Shown in pieces: positions 15,601-27,600 of a DNA stretch of 64,000 bases. Position 1 is the first letter of the stretch, and each line of letters begins with the position of its first letter. The position numbers were made by a program, and so were the translations under genes. The stretch comes from Siphonodentalium dalli (Eukaryota > Mollusca > Scaphopoda > Gadilida > Siphonodentaliidae): contig CP136066.1 of assembly GCA_032622095.1 (NCBI GenBank), forward strand, positions 133,951,917 to 134,015,916. Direction: 5' to 3'. A model generated the notes under the pieces. That model was not told the origin of the DNA. It saw only the letters and a list, made by a program, of their open reading frames with translations, and did no database searches.

Positions 15601-18600
15601 TACCACTAATGCGCTGGGGCGATACATACACATCAATTTCTTCAATCATTGAATAATACACAATAGTATTCATGGCTTTCTTCTCAATTTTGGATTAGGT
15701 CATAATTAATACGACATATATAAATTTAGTTTGGTTCAAAGCGATCATTAATTGAAGATCCTCAGCCAGTCCGATAAAGGACCTATTTTGTTGAAGCGGC
15801 TAAATATGGAGGATACAAAGTTTAATGCCTTTTTGTGGGCTCCGAAAAAGAAATTTGTCTCTTTTGAAAACGCCCTCCCACCACTCATCTCCAATTCGAC
15901 CTTCGATATTCAAATTTCCTCTCAGGGCACTTTTCTGAAGTCATATGTCTAGTTATTTCAGTCCTCTGTTGCGCGATAGCTTCTCTACTCTGTGATGTGG
16001 CGCTTGTGGGAACAAAAAGAGGTATGAATCAATAGATGAAATCCCAATGTTTATACCAACATGTTTGGCTACCTGTTCTAATTTCTATTGAATGATTATT
16101 AAAGGTAGTCATTGAAGCAAACCTGTCTTTATCATATGACCCTGCAGGATCTTATATTCATTAAGGATATTTTACGCAATGCACCAACGTGATGTTATCC
16201 ATACCATTCTTTAGTGCATCCGGCTAAAGAGCGGTATACTGTTCTTTAGCTCCCTGTGCTAAAGAATGGAATACAGCTCTTTAGCCAATTTGTATTTTTA
16301 ATGGCAGCCCTGACAACATAAAGCTAATCTGTTTGATTCAGTGGGAATAGGGGGATATCACCCAATTTGTAACAAATAGGACAAGAGGTATGCTTTAACT
16401 CAATGGGAGTCACCTCTAGCCTACCATTTTAGCTCATGTGTACAATTCTTATGAAAGTCTATAATCGCCATTGAACGATCTGCAATCATAATATTGATAA
16501 AAAATCTGAGTGAATCTAATCAAACATTTGTGTTTTTAAAGAAAGATCTTAAAATGTAAGGCAAATTCGGCATACAATAATTCAATAAGCTTCATACTTG
16601 TAAAGCCAAAAATATTAATGTTTTGTTTCTCAGGCAATTTTATTTTTCAACTTAGTGCAGGCGGGCAGGTTTTAAGTATTATTTTTTATTTCCCTGATAG
16701 AACTTATTATTGCCTACAGTGCATGTTGATAAAATTGTATTATATGTAACCTTTGAATTTTTGCCTATTTCAAAAGAAACTTCCTTTGTTAATGCATCCA
16801 AAATTTAGTAGGGATCTACATGAATGAAAGTTCTATTTTTATTTAGTTTGCATTGACATTTAGCAATTCCTGGGGTCAATCAATCAAAATAATATGATTA
16901 CGTCAGTACGTATGGACAACCCAAAACACGTACGTCCATCTATAAAATGATAAATGTATGTTTCATAGCCTGAGCGCCTGTATTTCTGGCCAACTTGCGA
17001 TATATACGATCACGCCAGTACGTATATATGGACCGTAGGACGGCGACATGTCACTCCATCTACATCTATATACAGTATACCCCATACCCTCAATGAACTG
17101 AGGATTATTAGGGGGCGCATGAATAAAATATAATTACATGGGTAAAAGAATTTTTGTTTTTTGTTTTTTTGTTTGTTATTAAAATCAAGAGCATTTGGAA
17201 TTTATGTACCATTATTTTGACGCTGGTGGTGGTTTTGTGGAGGAGCCCTGCTTGCTCTTACCGGGTTCATATAAGTGACTGTGGAGGGCATCCTTAAACA
17301 ATGATGTGTCTTGAATATTTGCAGTATCGGTTGGGATTTTGTTCCAGAGAGAAATTGTTCGGGGATAGAAGGAAGTGCTGAGGTATTTCGGTCGATAGAA
17401 GGGGCGGAGAAGTTTGTGGTCTCGTGTGGGTGTTAGTGGAGCAGAGTCAGTGATGTTTACATGATTATATCTGATTTTATGGAAGAGGATACCAGAGGAG
17501 AAGTCTCTTCTACTGCTAAGAGTAGCTAGGCCATTTAAGAATGTTTAACATGTTTGTGGGGCTGCTTGGGTAGTTGTAAATATTGAAGATATATCTGACT
17601 GCTCGGTGTTGAACCATTTCAATTTTTGAAATTAAATTAAATAATTCAAAAATATGTCCAAAGGTTCGCTATTCCCAAAGTTTCATTATACCGAAGTTTC
17701 GCCATTCCCAAGGTTCTCTATATTCCTCGATATTCAGAAGGTTTTTATAACTTGTTATTTTGAAGTTCATTCTATATTCTAAAGTTTTGAGAGGGTTCTT
17801 TATCATAAGACTCTTTTTATGAAGGAAATAACTTAAAGGTACTCAATCCGATAAGACGCTGCTAAATTACTCTTTCTTTTATTGTTTCTGGGCCTGATCG
17901 TGCCAGAAGGACGAGATCAAACGGGCGGTCTTCCAGATAAAGATGGATAACTGTAAAATCGTGGTAATAATAACTACTTGGTATAAATACGCCCAGAATA
18001 GCAAACCTTATGAACATATGTGAATATTTAGGTACAAATAAACCTATTTGCAGCACCAGATATAGAGGAATGTGGGCCACAGTTAGACATGGGTCAGAGT
18101 GAGATATTGCCTCTAACATTTCTCTAATTTCCAGACCAATATCCATGGTGCCAGTCAAGCGATATTAGCCATATAGCACATTTTACTATATTTCTTCAAA
18201 ATGCAATCACCAGGTGAAGGTTGAATCTGTCCAAGCGACCAATTTTCAAGGCAAAATTATTTTATTTAATTTTTGCAATTTTAAAGGTACTCAATCCGAA
18301 TTAACCCTCGCATATTATTATTTCCTTGACTTCGGAGGTGAACAATATTTGATTCAAGTCGAGGAACCCACAAAATCAAAGCTCAGAGTGATCAGATACC
18401 GATTTTTAAAATCTATCATTTTAATTTTAGGTGGCCCAGCATTGGCCAGTAAACAGCAGACGAGAATACTTTTTCTGACCAAATTGCAGATGAATATGGA
18501 TAATTCTAAAATCAACTGTTTTTTTGTGTGTGTGTCAGATGTTTGACAAATCAGCAATATTCGTTGAGCAAAAAGTTGATAAATTACAAGTTTTTGTCAA

Positions 18601-21600
18601 TTTTATGCTATAATTGACTGCAGTTTTTTTTTAGCAATTAATCGATTCTGTCAACTGAAGCGGCATTTCAAAAAATCTTCTGATGATATGGGGACTATTG
18701 ATTCGGATTGAGGACCTTTAAGGGAAAAATATCTTTATTGGATAAATTTACATATAATACTGAATACATTTTTATGAAAACGGGTTACGTGGATGGGGCA
18801 CAAAGACTCAATGAGACATAAGTTATGGCCTGTGGTAGGATCCAACTTCAGTAGATGATAGGCACTTCAAAAATGAATGAGATAATTTGCCAAATGACTT
18901 TTGTTTTGGGGCTGGAGTGGATAAATATTTTAGATCAAACAAACTGATGTCATTGTGCAATATTGATATGTTTGGTGCATTTCCTATTTGGTTACTACTT
19001 AGGCTGAATAGGTCACTCTCACCGGTTTTCTGTGATAAAGTTACCCAGGTTCCTAATTTTGTGATAAAGTTACCCAGGTTGGTGAGAATTGTGATAAAGT
19101 TACCCAGGTTAAGCAAATCTCACAATATCAACTCGATTTAAAAGTGACAGAGGGAAATATTGTTCAGTTTTGGCAAGTAATAGCCCTTATCAAGCATAAA
19201 TTAAAACATATTAGTACTGTAGTTCGTCATTTTGATCACAAAAATCAATAATTTGTTGCTAAACATGAACTATTATTAACCTGGGTAACTTTATCACATT
19301 CTTCTCCAACCTGGGTAACTTTATCACAATTTCAGGAACCTGGGTAACTTTATCACAGAAAACCGGTGAGAGTGACCTATTCAGCACTACTTAGGGGTGA
19401 CCCCTTCTGTGAAGTAGATTATAAGAAACAAGTATTAAGGGTGGTCCCAGCTCGAGATTGCATGCTTGTTCGTGACTTTTGTGAGCTTTTATCGTACTCT
19501 CAGATGTCTAATCATTGTGATGGTCAACAATAGTGATAGCGGAGACCTAGACTGAAATTAACAATATTGATGGAAATTTAATTCTATTTAATTCTATTTC
19601 AATTTAATTCTATATATGTCTCTTTGCCAAAAAACTTAATGATCGTTGAGAATTTTATCTAAAATTACTAATCATGCGACACATGCTGACACTATTGGTT
19701 AATAGGCATCTGATAGTATATCTACTGTATATGAACATTTTAATAATTGCCCGGGAGGAATGGCATTATTCTTGACAGGCATAGATACATAGATGTTCAT
19801 GGCATGGTCTGAGAAAATGCTACTAGATTAAACATTTATATGATTGCCTCATTACTACATTAGTCATGTACATGTATAACTAGAAGGTCGTGACAGTTCA
19901 ACATATTATTCCAATCCCAATGTGTCAAGTCGACAATAGCAAGTTCGCAGGGCTATATTTAATAATTTTTCCACAAATAGCCACTAGTTAATATATATAT
20001 GCTAGCCATGCTGATCAAGCTCCCGCTTTATGCTTAAGGTTTAAATCGAGAACACAGTGTTAAAATCATGAATTATTTAATATGTGTGAATGCTAAAACT
20101 AATCACCGTGCAATATAATTATTAAATTTAACTTGATGTGTCCATCACAGGAAACAGAATTCATACACACAGATGGAAAGTTGGCCCGGAAGCATATCCT
20201 CTCACCTCTCACCAGTGCCGAGACCAAGTGGGATTGGGAGATGTTCTTCTTTTCCTTCACTCAACAAGAAGATAAATGACTCACTTTGTTAGTCACCAAT
20301 TCACTGGGCTTCACATGTTTGTTACATCTGTGTGTCGAGTCTGTCGACTGTAGATGGCTAGAATTGTATTTTGACCTGAGTCACATTCACAGTGAGTGGG
20401 TGAGGCTGAAGTCGTTGATAACTAAATTTAGTAATCTGTAATCACTAAATTGACTAATACAATCCTAATATTATTAGATTAGTAAGCCACATGAACGCTT
20501 TCACCGATTATTGCGTCCACAACTGGCACAAGTTCCAGCTACGCGCTACGTTCAACGGTTCATGACTGAACTATACTGTGTTAGTGTGTATAGTAAATCA
20601 GTCAGCTCTAAAATGTCCATTTTCTGATTTCCTTGACCCAAGTTGAGGTTTGACATGACAGTGTTAGATATTAACAATTAAATTTACTATTTAGAGAAGT
20701 AGTTAGTAGATTGAACGATTTGATGCTTGCAGTTGAAACTCTAAGTCTAACCACTAAACCAGTCCAGGTGAAAACAGACTTAAAATTGAACAATAACAGA
20801 ACAAGTCAAATCGCCGTGGTGAGCAGTCTGCACAGACCAGTCCACATTCCATTCCAGTGACCTTCATTTTCATATTTTTTTCAGTCACAGATTCGTCATT
20901 GAGTTTCTTTCCGACTGACTGATTTTCACTTTGAACACAGTTCACTTCAACTTCAAAACAACTTAACAAGTTGTTGTTGACATGTTGTTGTTATTCTTCT
21001 TCTTCTTTTGACTGCTTTGACTCTAAAGTCATTTCAGTAATTGGCTCGTAGTGCTATCTTCGCTTGTGGTTTCTCGTTTGTTCTCAACGCTTACGTGCTG
21101 TGATACCGTTGTACATTTAAAATACGAGCGATAACAATAACAAGCAATTCCATTTCAAATTTCGCAAACAAGAGAGCGCCACCATTTTGTAACGAAATTA
21201 CGTCATCATTTCCAACGTTGCTATGGCCTGCCAGGGGACGTAATATTCTAACTGTAACGGTACGGAATCTGGCGAGGTTTGCCGAATGCTATGCGCCCGC
21301 GTCAGCTAAATCCACATTAAGCATTTAATTTTGAATAAGGTTGATTTTGTTTTTCAAATTTAATAGTGTTGCTATAGGGAGGCTGGTCGAAGAAGAAAAA
21401 TAAATTCGTTTTATTAATTTGACAATTCTATTCCAACATGGCGGCCACCATAGGCCCCATAGGTCTGAATCGCCCGGATGTAAAAACAATTTTTTCATGT
21501 TGATAGGGTATAGAAATTACTGACGTCACAACTATACTTGCGTCGCTTATGTTACTGTAAAACAACCCTTTGGGTTGTGATAAACTTGGAACCCGGAACA

Positions 21601-24600
21601 TTTCTTTTAATGTAAAATCAAATGATACTCTTAAATTTTGGTAAAAGATGCTCTTTAAACTTGCAAGATTCAATTAGAATGGGTTCAAAGGTACCTTGGT
21701 TCATGCATTTGGATCTATCTAAATGGTCCTGTACTCTAGCATGTGTTCAATTGCAAATAGGTCTGTATTAGGATTCCGATTTTTTTTCTAACCATAAAAC
21801 TGATTTTCTGAACTGAGCAAGCCTAATTTATGGTCTAACCATGACCAAATGCAGTTGCCCCAAATAAGCGAACATGTATGTAAATTAGATATTTTGGTGG
21901 CTCTTTTTGTTATATGTTTATGTTTTTGCGATGTCAATAAAACATTTCAACGCGTTGGGGGAAATACAATGTGTCGGGTCTGAGAAACAAAACATTAATT
22001 TATATTCACCTAATCCAGGAACCTTTGTCACTAATGTAATCTCTAAACCATGGCTTCTGACAGTCAGAAACCTATGTCACTAATGTAATCTCTAAACCGT
22101 GGCTTCTGACATTCAGGAACCTATGTCACTAATGTAATCTCTAAACATTCTGACATTCAGATAACTGATATCTGGAACTCATGCAGTGGTTGAGCTAGAT
22201 ATATGTTGCAGGAGTTATTGTACTTGCAAGTGAAAGAGATTATGAGCATTTGACTAACATCTATTAAATGGTTGAGGTATGTTTGGTGTTCAAAATAGGG
22301 GCAAAATCATTAACAATTTTCCTTGTAAATATCAGTTATAAATAGACCTGTATAATGTCAAAAATGTTGCCAGGGAGATTTGCTTCATCTATGCTAAATG
22401 TACATTTAATTACTTTTCTTCATGGGAAATAATTCGGAATGAAGAAATAATGAAAATGTTAATTTTAATGGTTTTCAACATGTTTTGCACTCTCGTCGGA
22501 TTGGGAATGTGTATTAAATTAATTCAGTGATTTGATTATGAACTCTAGAAATGAGAATAACAGTTTCATTTGAGAGTCGCAAAGTGTTGTTCGATAAACA
22601 TGATCAATGTCTTTGTCATTATTTAAAAAATAATGTTCCAATGCTGGCTACAGTTGATTCAGTCTCCTAATACAGCACCCTAAGCTCAACCCCCTCGCTG
22701 AAAAAATTATTTTTGAATAGAATGGATTCAGAAGTGGCGACAAGGCAAGCTGGTAAAAATCAACACAATAATAAACCACCCAAGGCATAAGCCAAAACTT
22801 TATTGAGGCTCCTATTCAGGTAGTAATAATAAATGGAGACAATAAAACACACCTGACATAGCAATAATCTCGTTAGCGAGACTTACCCATGAAACTTGCA
22901 TATTTACTTCCTGGTTACCAGTGTAAAAATTTCTTAAATTTTTTTTTTTACCTTTATTTCCCCAAACTGAGGTTAAATGGAGGTTGCGGGAGCACAGAGT
23001 TTAACGGCCTCAAATCGGGAGACTCACGGGCAAAATGGGAGATTATACAGGTCTGGTTATAAGTATGAATTTTTAACAATAACTCATTCTTAACTGTGCA
23101 TTGTTCCACAGCTCGTGTACTAATTTATCCATCAGACAAACTTTAAAATCAAAACGGCTTTGAATTAGAGAGTTGACTGGTGACGTAGGTTCATGGTCCT
23201 GTAATCAAGGATGACAAACTGGAAGGATTGTGCTTTCCAAGAAACCAGCAAATAATAGCAGTACAAATAAACAAAATGCTTTTATCAATAAAGAAATAAA
23301 GGACTGAAAGGAAATAAATACATACTCTTCGTGGTGTTTTCGGACCATGCCAACATCAGGATTGTCGGGATACCGGTTGTATGGATCATTTCTGATGTCT
23401 GTAGGGAGTTCATGTTGGGAGTCAGGTCGAAGCCTGTCGTTATCCTGTCTGTAATATGGGTCAGCGTCGTTATGTTGGGGTGAGTAGATGGGATCTGGTG
23501 GGGGTGGGTCTCTGTTCCGAGGACTAGGTGAACGAGCTGGAACTGCTGGAAGCGAGATTGAATAAAATTAGAACTGCTGAGAAATGTGAGAAAAATATAT
23601 TTTGTAGCAATCTCGTATATGATATATCAAGGTATTTTATCAAATAAAAAAAAAAAATTAATTAAAATTAGAAACCATCCGACTGTCCCAATTTATTGTG
23701 AACCTGTTACCAGAAACAAGTATTCAATTTATTTTGGCCTACATGAATTGATTTCAGGAATTCCCCCATCCTTGATATAAATTCCACACAGGTGACTTGT
23801 GCCATTTTCTTAGTTCCTAGAGTATTCACAACAAATACTGAAAATGACTTTGCCATATATACCTGTGTCTAATCCTGATGGAAGAGGAGGTCGAGGAGGC
23901 ACATCCCCATCATAGTCATATCTCACATCATATTGGGCAGGGTTCCGACCAAGCGATGAGTATGTTCCACCAGGAGGCAGGTCTATCTGCTGCGTGTTAG
24001 CCGATCTGTATAGATCTTCATTTGTAAGACTGACAGGCGGTCGATAGTCCGTCGGACTGTTGGGCAGAGACGGCCGGTAAATGTTCACGTCATCTGGGTC
24101 ATGAGGTGATCTTTTAAGAGTGCCGTAACCCAATGAGAATTCTGAAAGTAGGTACATTTATTAATAAATGAATACTCCATTAAGAACTGTTACTTAATTC
24201 CCAATGGTTCATTTGTAGGAATGTTCAGCTAATTGTTTGGCTGCCTATCTTGCCAAGTTTTTCTAAAGACTTACTACCTCTCCAGAATATTCAGTGGAAG
24301 AATGAGTTCACAACAGAGAAAATATTGTCATTTGTCCAGTTTGAAGTTGGACAGGCAACTAGAAGAGCCAAAATAACATCAACCAGGATGAAAATTAGTG
24401 TGGATACCATACTGATGAATTTATCTCCAAGTAAATTATAAAACTGGGGTTCTCATCAACTGTCAACTCTAGGAGCACTATTTTGCCATTTGTGGAAATT
24501 AACTGTTAAAACAGGTTCTATAATCATACTAACTGTCATTTCTAGGAGCACTATTTTGACATTTATGGTTCATATTCATTAAAACAGGCTCTATAATCAT

Positions 24601-27600
24601 ACTAACTGTCATCTCTAGGAGCACTATTTTGCCATTTGTGGAAATTAACATTTAAAACAGGCTCTATAATCATACTAAGGCCATATAAACTTAATAGTTT
24701 GTTTCTCAGGGATTTTTTTTTTCAAAGTGATGAGGGAGGCAGTTATTTATATTTATTATTTTTTTCAAATTAATTTTGTGGTGAGGCAGGTATTTATATA
24801 TATAATATTTATCGGAGTCCCATATTAAGGAATAATACTGGATATGAGGAATAATACTGGATATGGGCAAAATACTGAAGCCTGGAAGCTGACCATCATA
24901 TATCCCCTTAATAATCTAGATTTGTAATAAAGTTGTATAGAGGAAACAGTTTGAGTTATTCACTCATGGCAGAAGATGTGGAAACTACATCGGTGAAATT
25001 TGATGTAACTCAGGGTGACCACCTGCCAGATCAAGCTTTATTGGAAGGAGTTCCACTGGACTACACATGAATTGATAATATTAAATCACAACAATAATTT
25101 ATGAAATAAAAGGTTTATTTTCTAATTAATCACAGACTTTCATAAAAATCTTGAAGTTTGGAATAGTGCTGATCCACAAACCAGAGTGCATTACATACAA
25201 TAGCCACACATTGCCGACCCACACTGTCAACGCTAACCTTTCGGAACTAGCCCACTTTGTTTTCAACCAGTCAATGAATGAATTGCACAATTTGTTACAT
25301 TTGTTTTTCACATTTGTTTTACTGGGCAACACCACCTCCTTGCAACTTGTCATCAGCACCGAGAATACATCAACTACTTCTCCCGATTTATTCTCTGGTA
25401 CACCTTCTTTGGTCACTCGAATTTTAAAATATCGTCCGAAAAATTGCGTGACTTCAGAAAACATGATGATGATCATGATAATGATGTCTCCTGCAACTGT
25501 GTCAAAGTCCCCCGTTTTCGTTTTTGAAACAACCAAGTCAAAATCATCGTCAATGTCTTTCGTGGACATGAAATCATCAGCCATTTCAGGAACAGTTTTT
25601 GATCTGTTGTCTGATATAATTGTCCATTTGCCTTCCGACGCATTCTGCACGATACAAATGTTCACCAAAGTCGCCATTTTGTTATTATTTTAAACAGGAA
25701 GTTCGTCATAATTATCCGCCCTTGTTTGTGAATGTAAAGTCCGGATAGATTTGCAGTCCGGATAGATTTGCAGTTTGCGTAAAGTTTCAAGACGAAGTTA
25801 TCGGTCTGGGGCGGTTCGGGACATGCGGTATTTATATATTTATTATTTTATAGGTGCCAATAAATAAGGGGGAGGCGCAGGTTTTTGGGGGACGCGGCGA
25901 TCCCTGAGAAACGAACTATTAAGTGTGTATGGCCTAACTGTCATCTCTAGGAGCACTATTTTGCCATTTGTGGAAATTAACATTTAAAACAGGCTCTATA
26001 ATCATACTATAAACCGTCATCTCTAGGAGCACTATTTTGACATTTATGGTTCATATTCATTAAAACAGGCTCTATAATCATACTAACTGTCATCTCTAGG
26101 AGCACTATTTTGCCATTTGTGGAAATTAACATTTAAAACAGGCTCTATAATCATACTAACCGTCATCTCTAGGAGCACTATTTTGCCGTTTGTGGTTGAT
26201 ATCATCAAGTTTTTTCTTTGTTATTGTCAGAAGTAATTTGTCCTTAGTTTTTTCTATGAGTTTTTTAGCTTCAGGAAGAGACAAGTTCTCTAGTAAAGCA
26301 CTATTTATCTGAAAAAAGCAAAACATAACAATAGGTACCAGGCTTAAAATTGTCACTCCAAATTTCAATTTTTGGAAACAGGAATTCAAATGTGTTTATG
26401 GTAATGACTTTATATTCATAATATACAAGGAAGCTAAACAATTGGAAGCGTTGCAAGTCAATTTTGTGACAAAACTTAAGTTGAAAAATATTTTTGAAAA
26501 ACTAAATGAAATCAATGCTCTTATTTAATCCTTATAAGCATCAGCAAAGCTCATTGGTGGGTTATTAATCCTTATAAGCATCAGCAAAGCTCATTGGTGG
26601 GTTATTAATCCTTATAAGCATCAGCAAAGCTCATTGGTGTGTTACTAAAGGTAACTTTTCTTCTTTGGATACAATATAGCTTATATCTTGAGAACCAGAA
26701 AATGCCTCAAGGACAAATTATATAATTATAAATTCATATTATTTTTAAATTATATAATAATATATTCATCTTCTTTTATAAAAATAAACCAACACTTGTA
26801 CCAATCCAGGGCCCAGTAGATTTGTAATAAATCCATTTATATCCCTGAACTGCTTGTGTTACAGCCAACAGAGGAGAAATTATTAATTACTATAAGTTTA
26901 TTTGCTAAAAAAAATGGAGTTATCCATCTTACAACAACTACGGTCATTCTGTCTCAAACAAAGTGGTCAGACCCACCTTTAATACTGCGTCTCCTTCCTT
27001 TAGACATCCTTCCTGTGCTGCCAGGCTGTTACCAATGATCTCCTTGATGAAGTATCGACAGCCAAGAACCACCCCAAACTCTGTAAATGATCACAACGGA
27101 ACACGTGATTAAAAGTTTCATACAATTTCAACTTTTCATTCAAAACTTTCTCTAGTCAAAGCTATCTGGATAGTCCAATTGCTACTTTGGTAGCGTTACC
27201 TGATGGTAACTACTAACGTTATCATTGAAAATTGTTACATGACATTACAATTGGAACAGATTGAGTTGCCAGGATAGAAACCATGGTGGATTCTTATCTT
27301 TTGGAAGCCTGTTGTTAAAAATTTGCATGACCTAACATTCAATTGCATGTCTGCATTGCCTCGGTAGCTTTTGAGAATGGAAATTAATGAATTTTCCAGC
27401 ATTTAACCATGCCACAGGGTTTATACATATACATTCTTGAACTTACAATGCTCTTATTCTTTAATTCTTAGTGAGTACATTTATAATTTGATATTGTCTT
27501 ACCATCTTTCCTATTCTTTTTATTGAGGGTTACTTTGAGTGGTGGAGTTTCTAAATCTTGAGGAGACTGCAAAACAACTCTTCTCCTAACAACCTGAAAA

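Larger units (their letters stand above)
24679..25934. mobile_element. Harbinger-like DNA transposon (1,256 bp) inserted in the repeat array
   Basis: GGCCATATAAACTTAATAG at the left end is matched inverted by the right end, giving inverted ends of about 36 bp (ending CTCAGGGAT) that then diverge. TAA flanks both sides (24676-24678, 25935-25937), and removing the element restores the tandem array period, so the insertion is certain. Three-base TWA duplications are typical of PIF/Harbinger. Inside are a 183-codon minus-strand frame and a short plus-strand frame with converging AATAAA signals. No transposase DDE motif was recognised, so it is likely non-autonomous. Confidence 0.88.

Noticed and set aside
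18823-19141. Open frames on both strands with repeated [12 protein letters not shown] words
   Set aside because: They are translations of the tandem repeats inside the MULE-like element arms.
20150-20290. Possible extra ZO exon in the large intron
   Set aside because: A GTGAGAGG donor-like site exists on the minus strand, but no frame upstream reads as ZO sequence and the phase could not be matched to 11474.
25151-25693. 180-codon plus-strand frame in the Harbinger-like element
   Set aside because: It lies exactly opposite the 183-codon minus-strand frame; the minus-strand frame has the better start context and poly-A arrangement, so the plus frame is treated as its antisense shadow.
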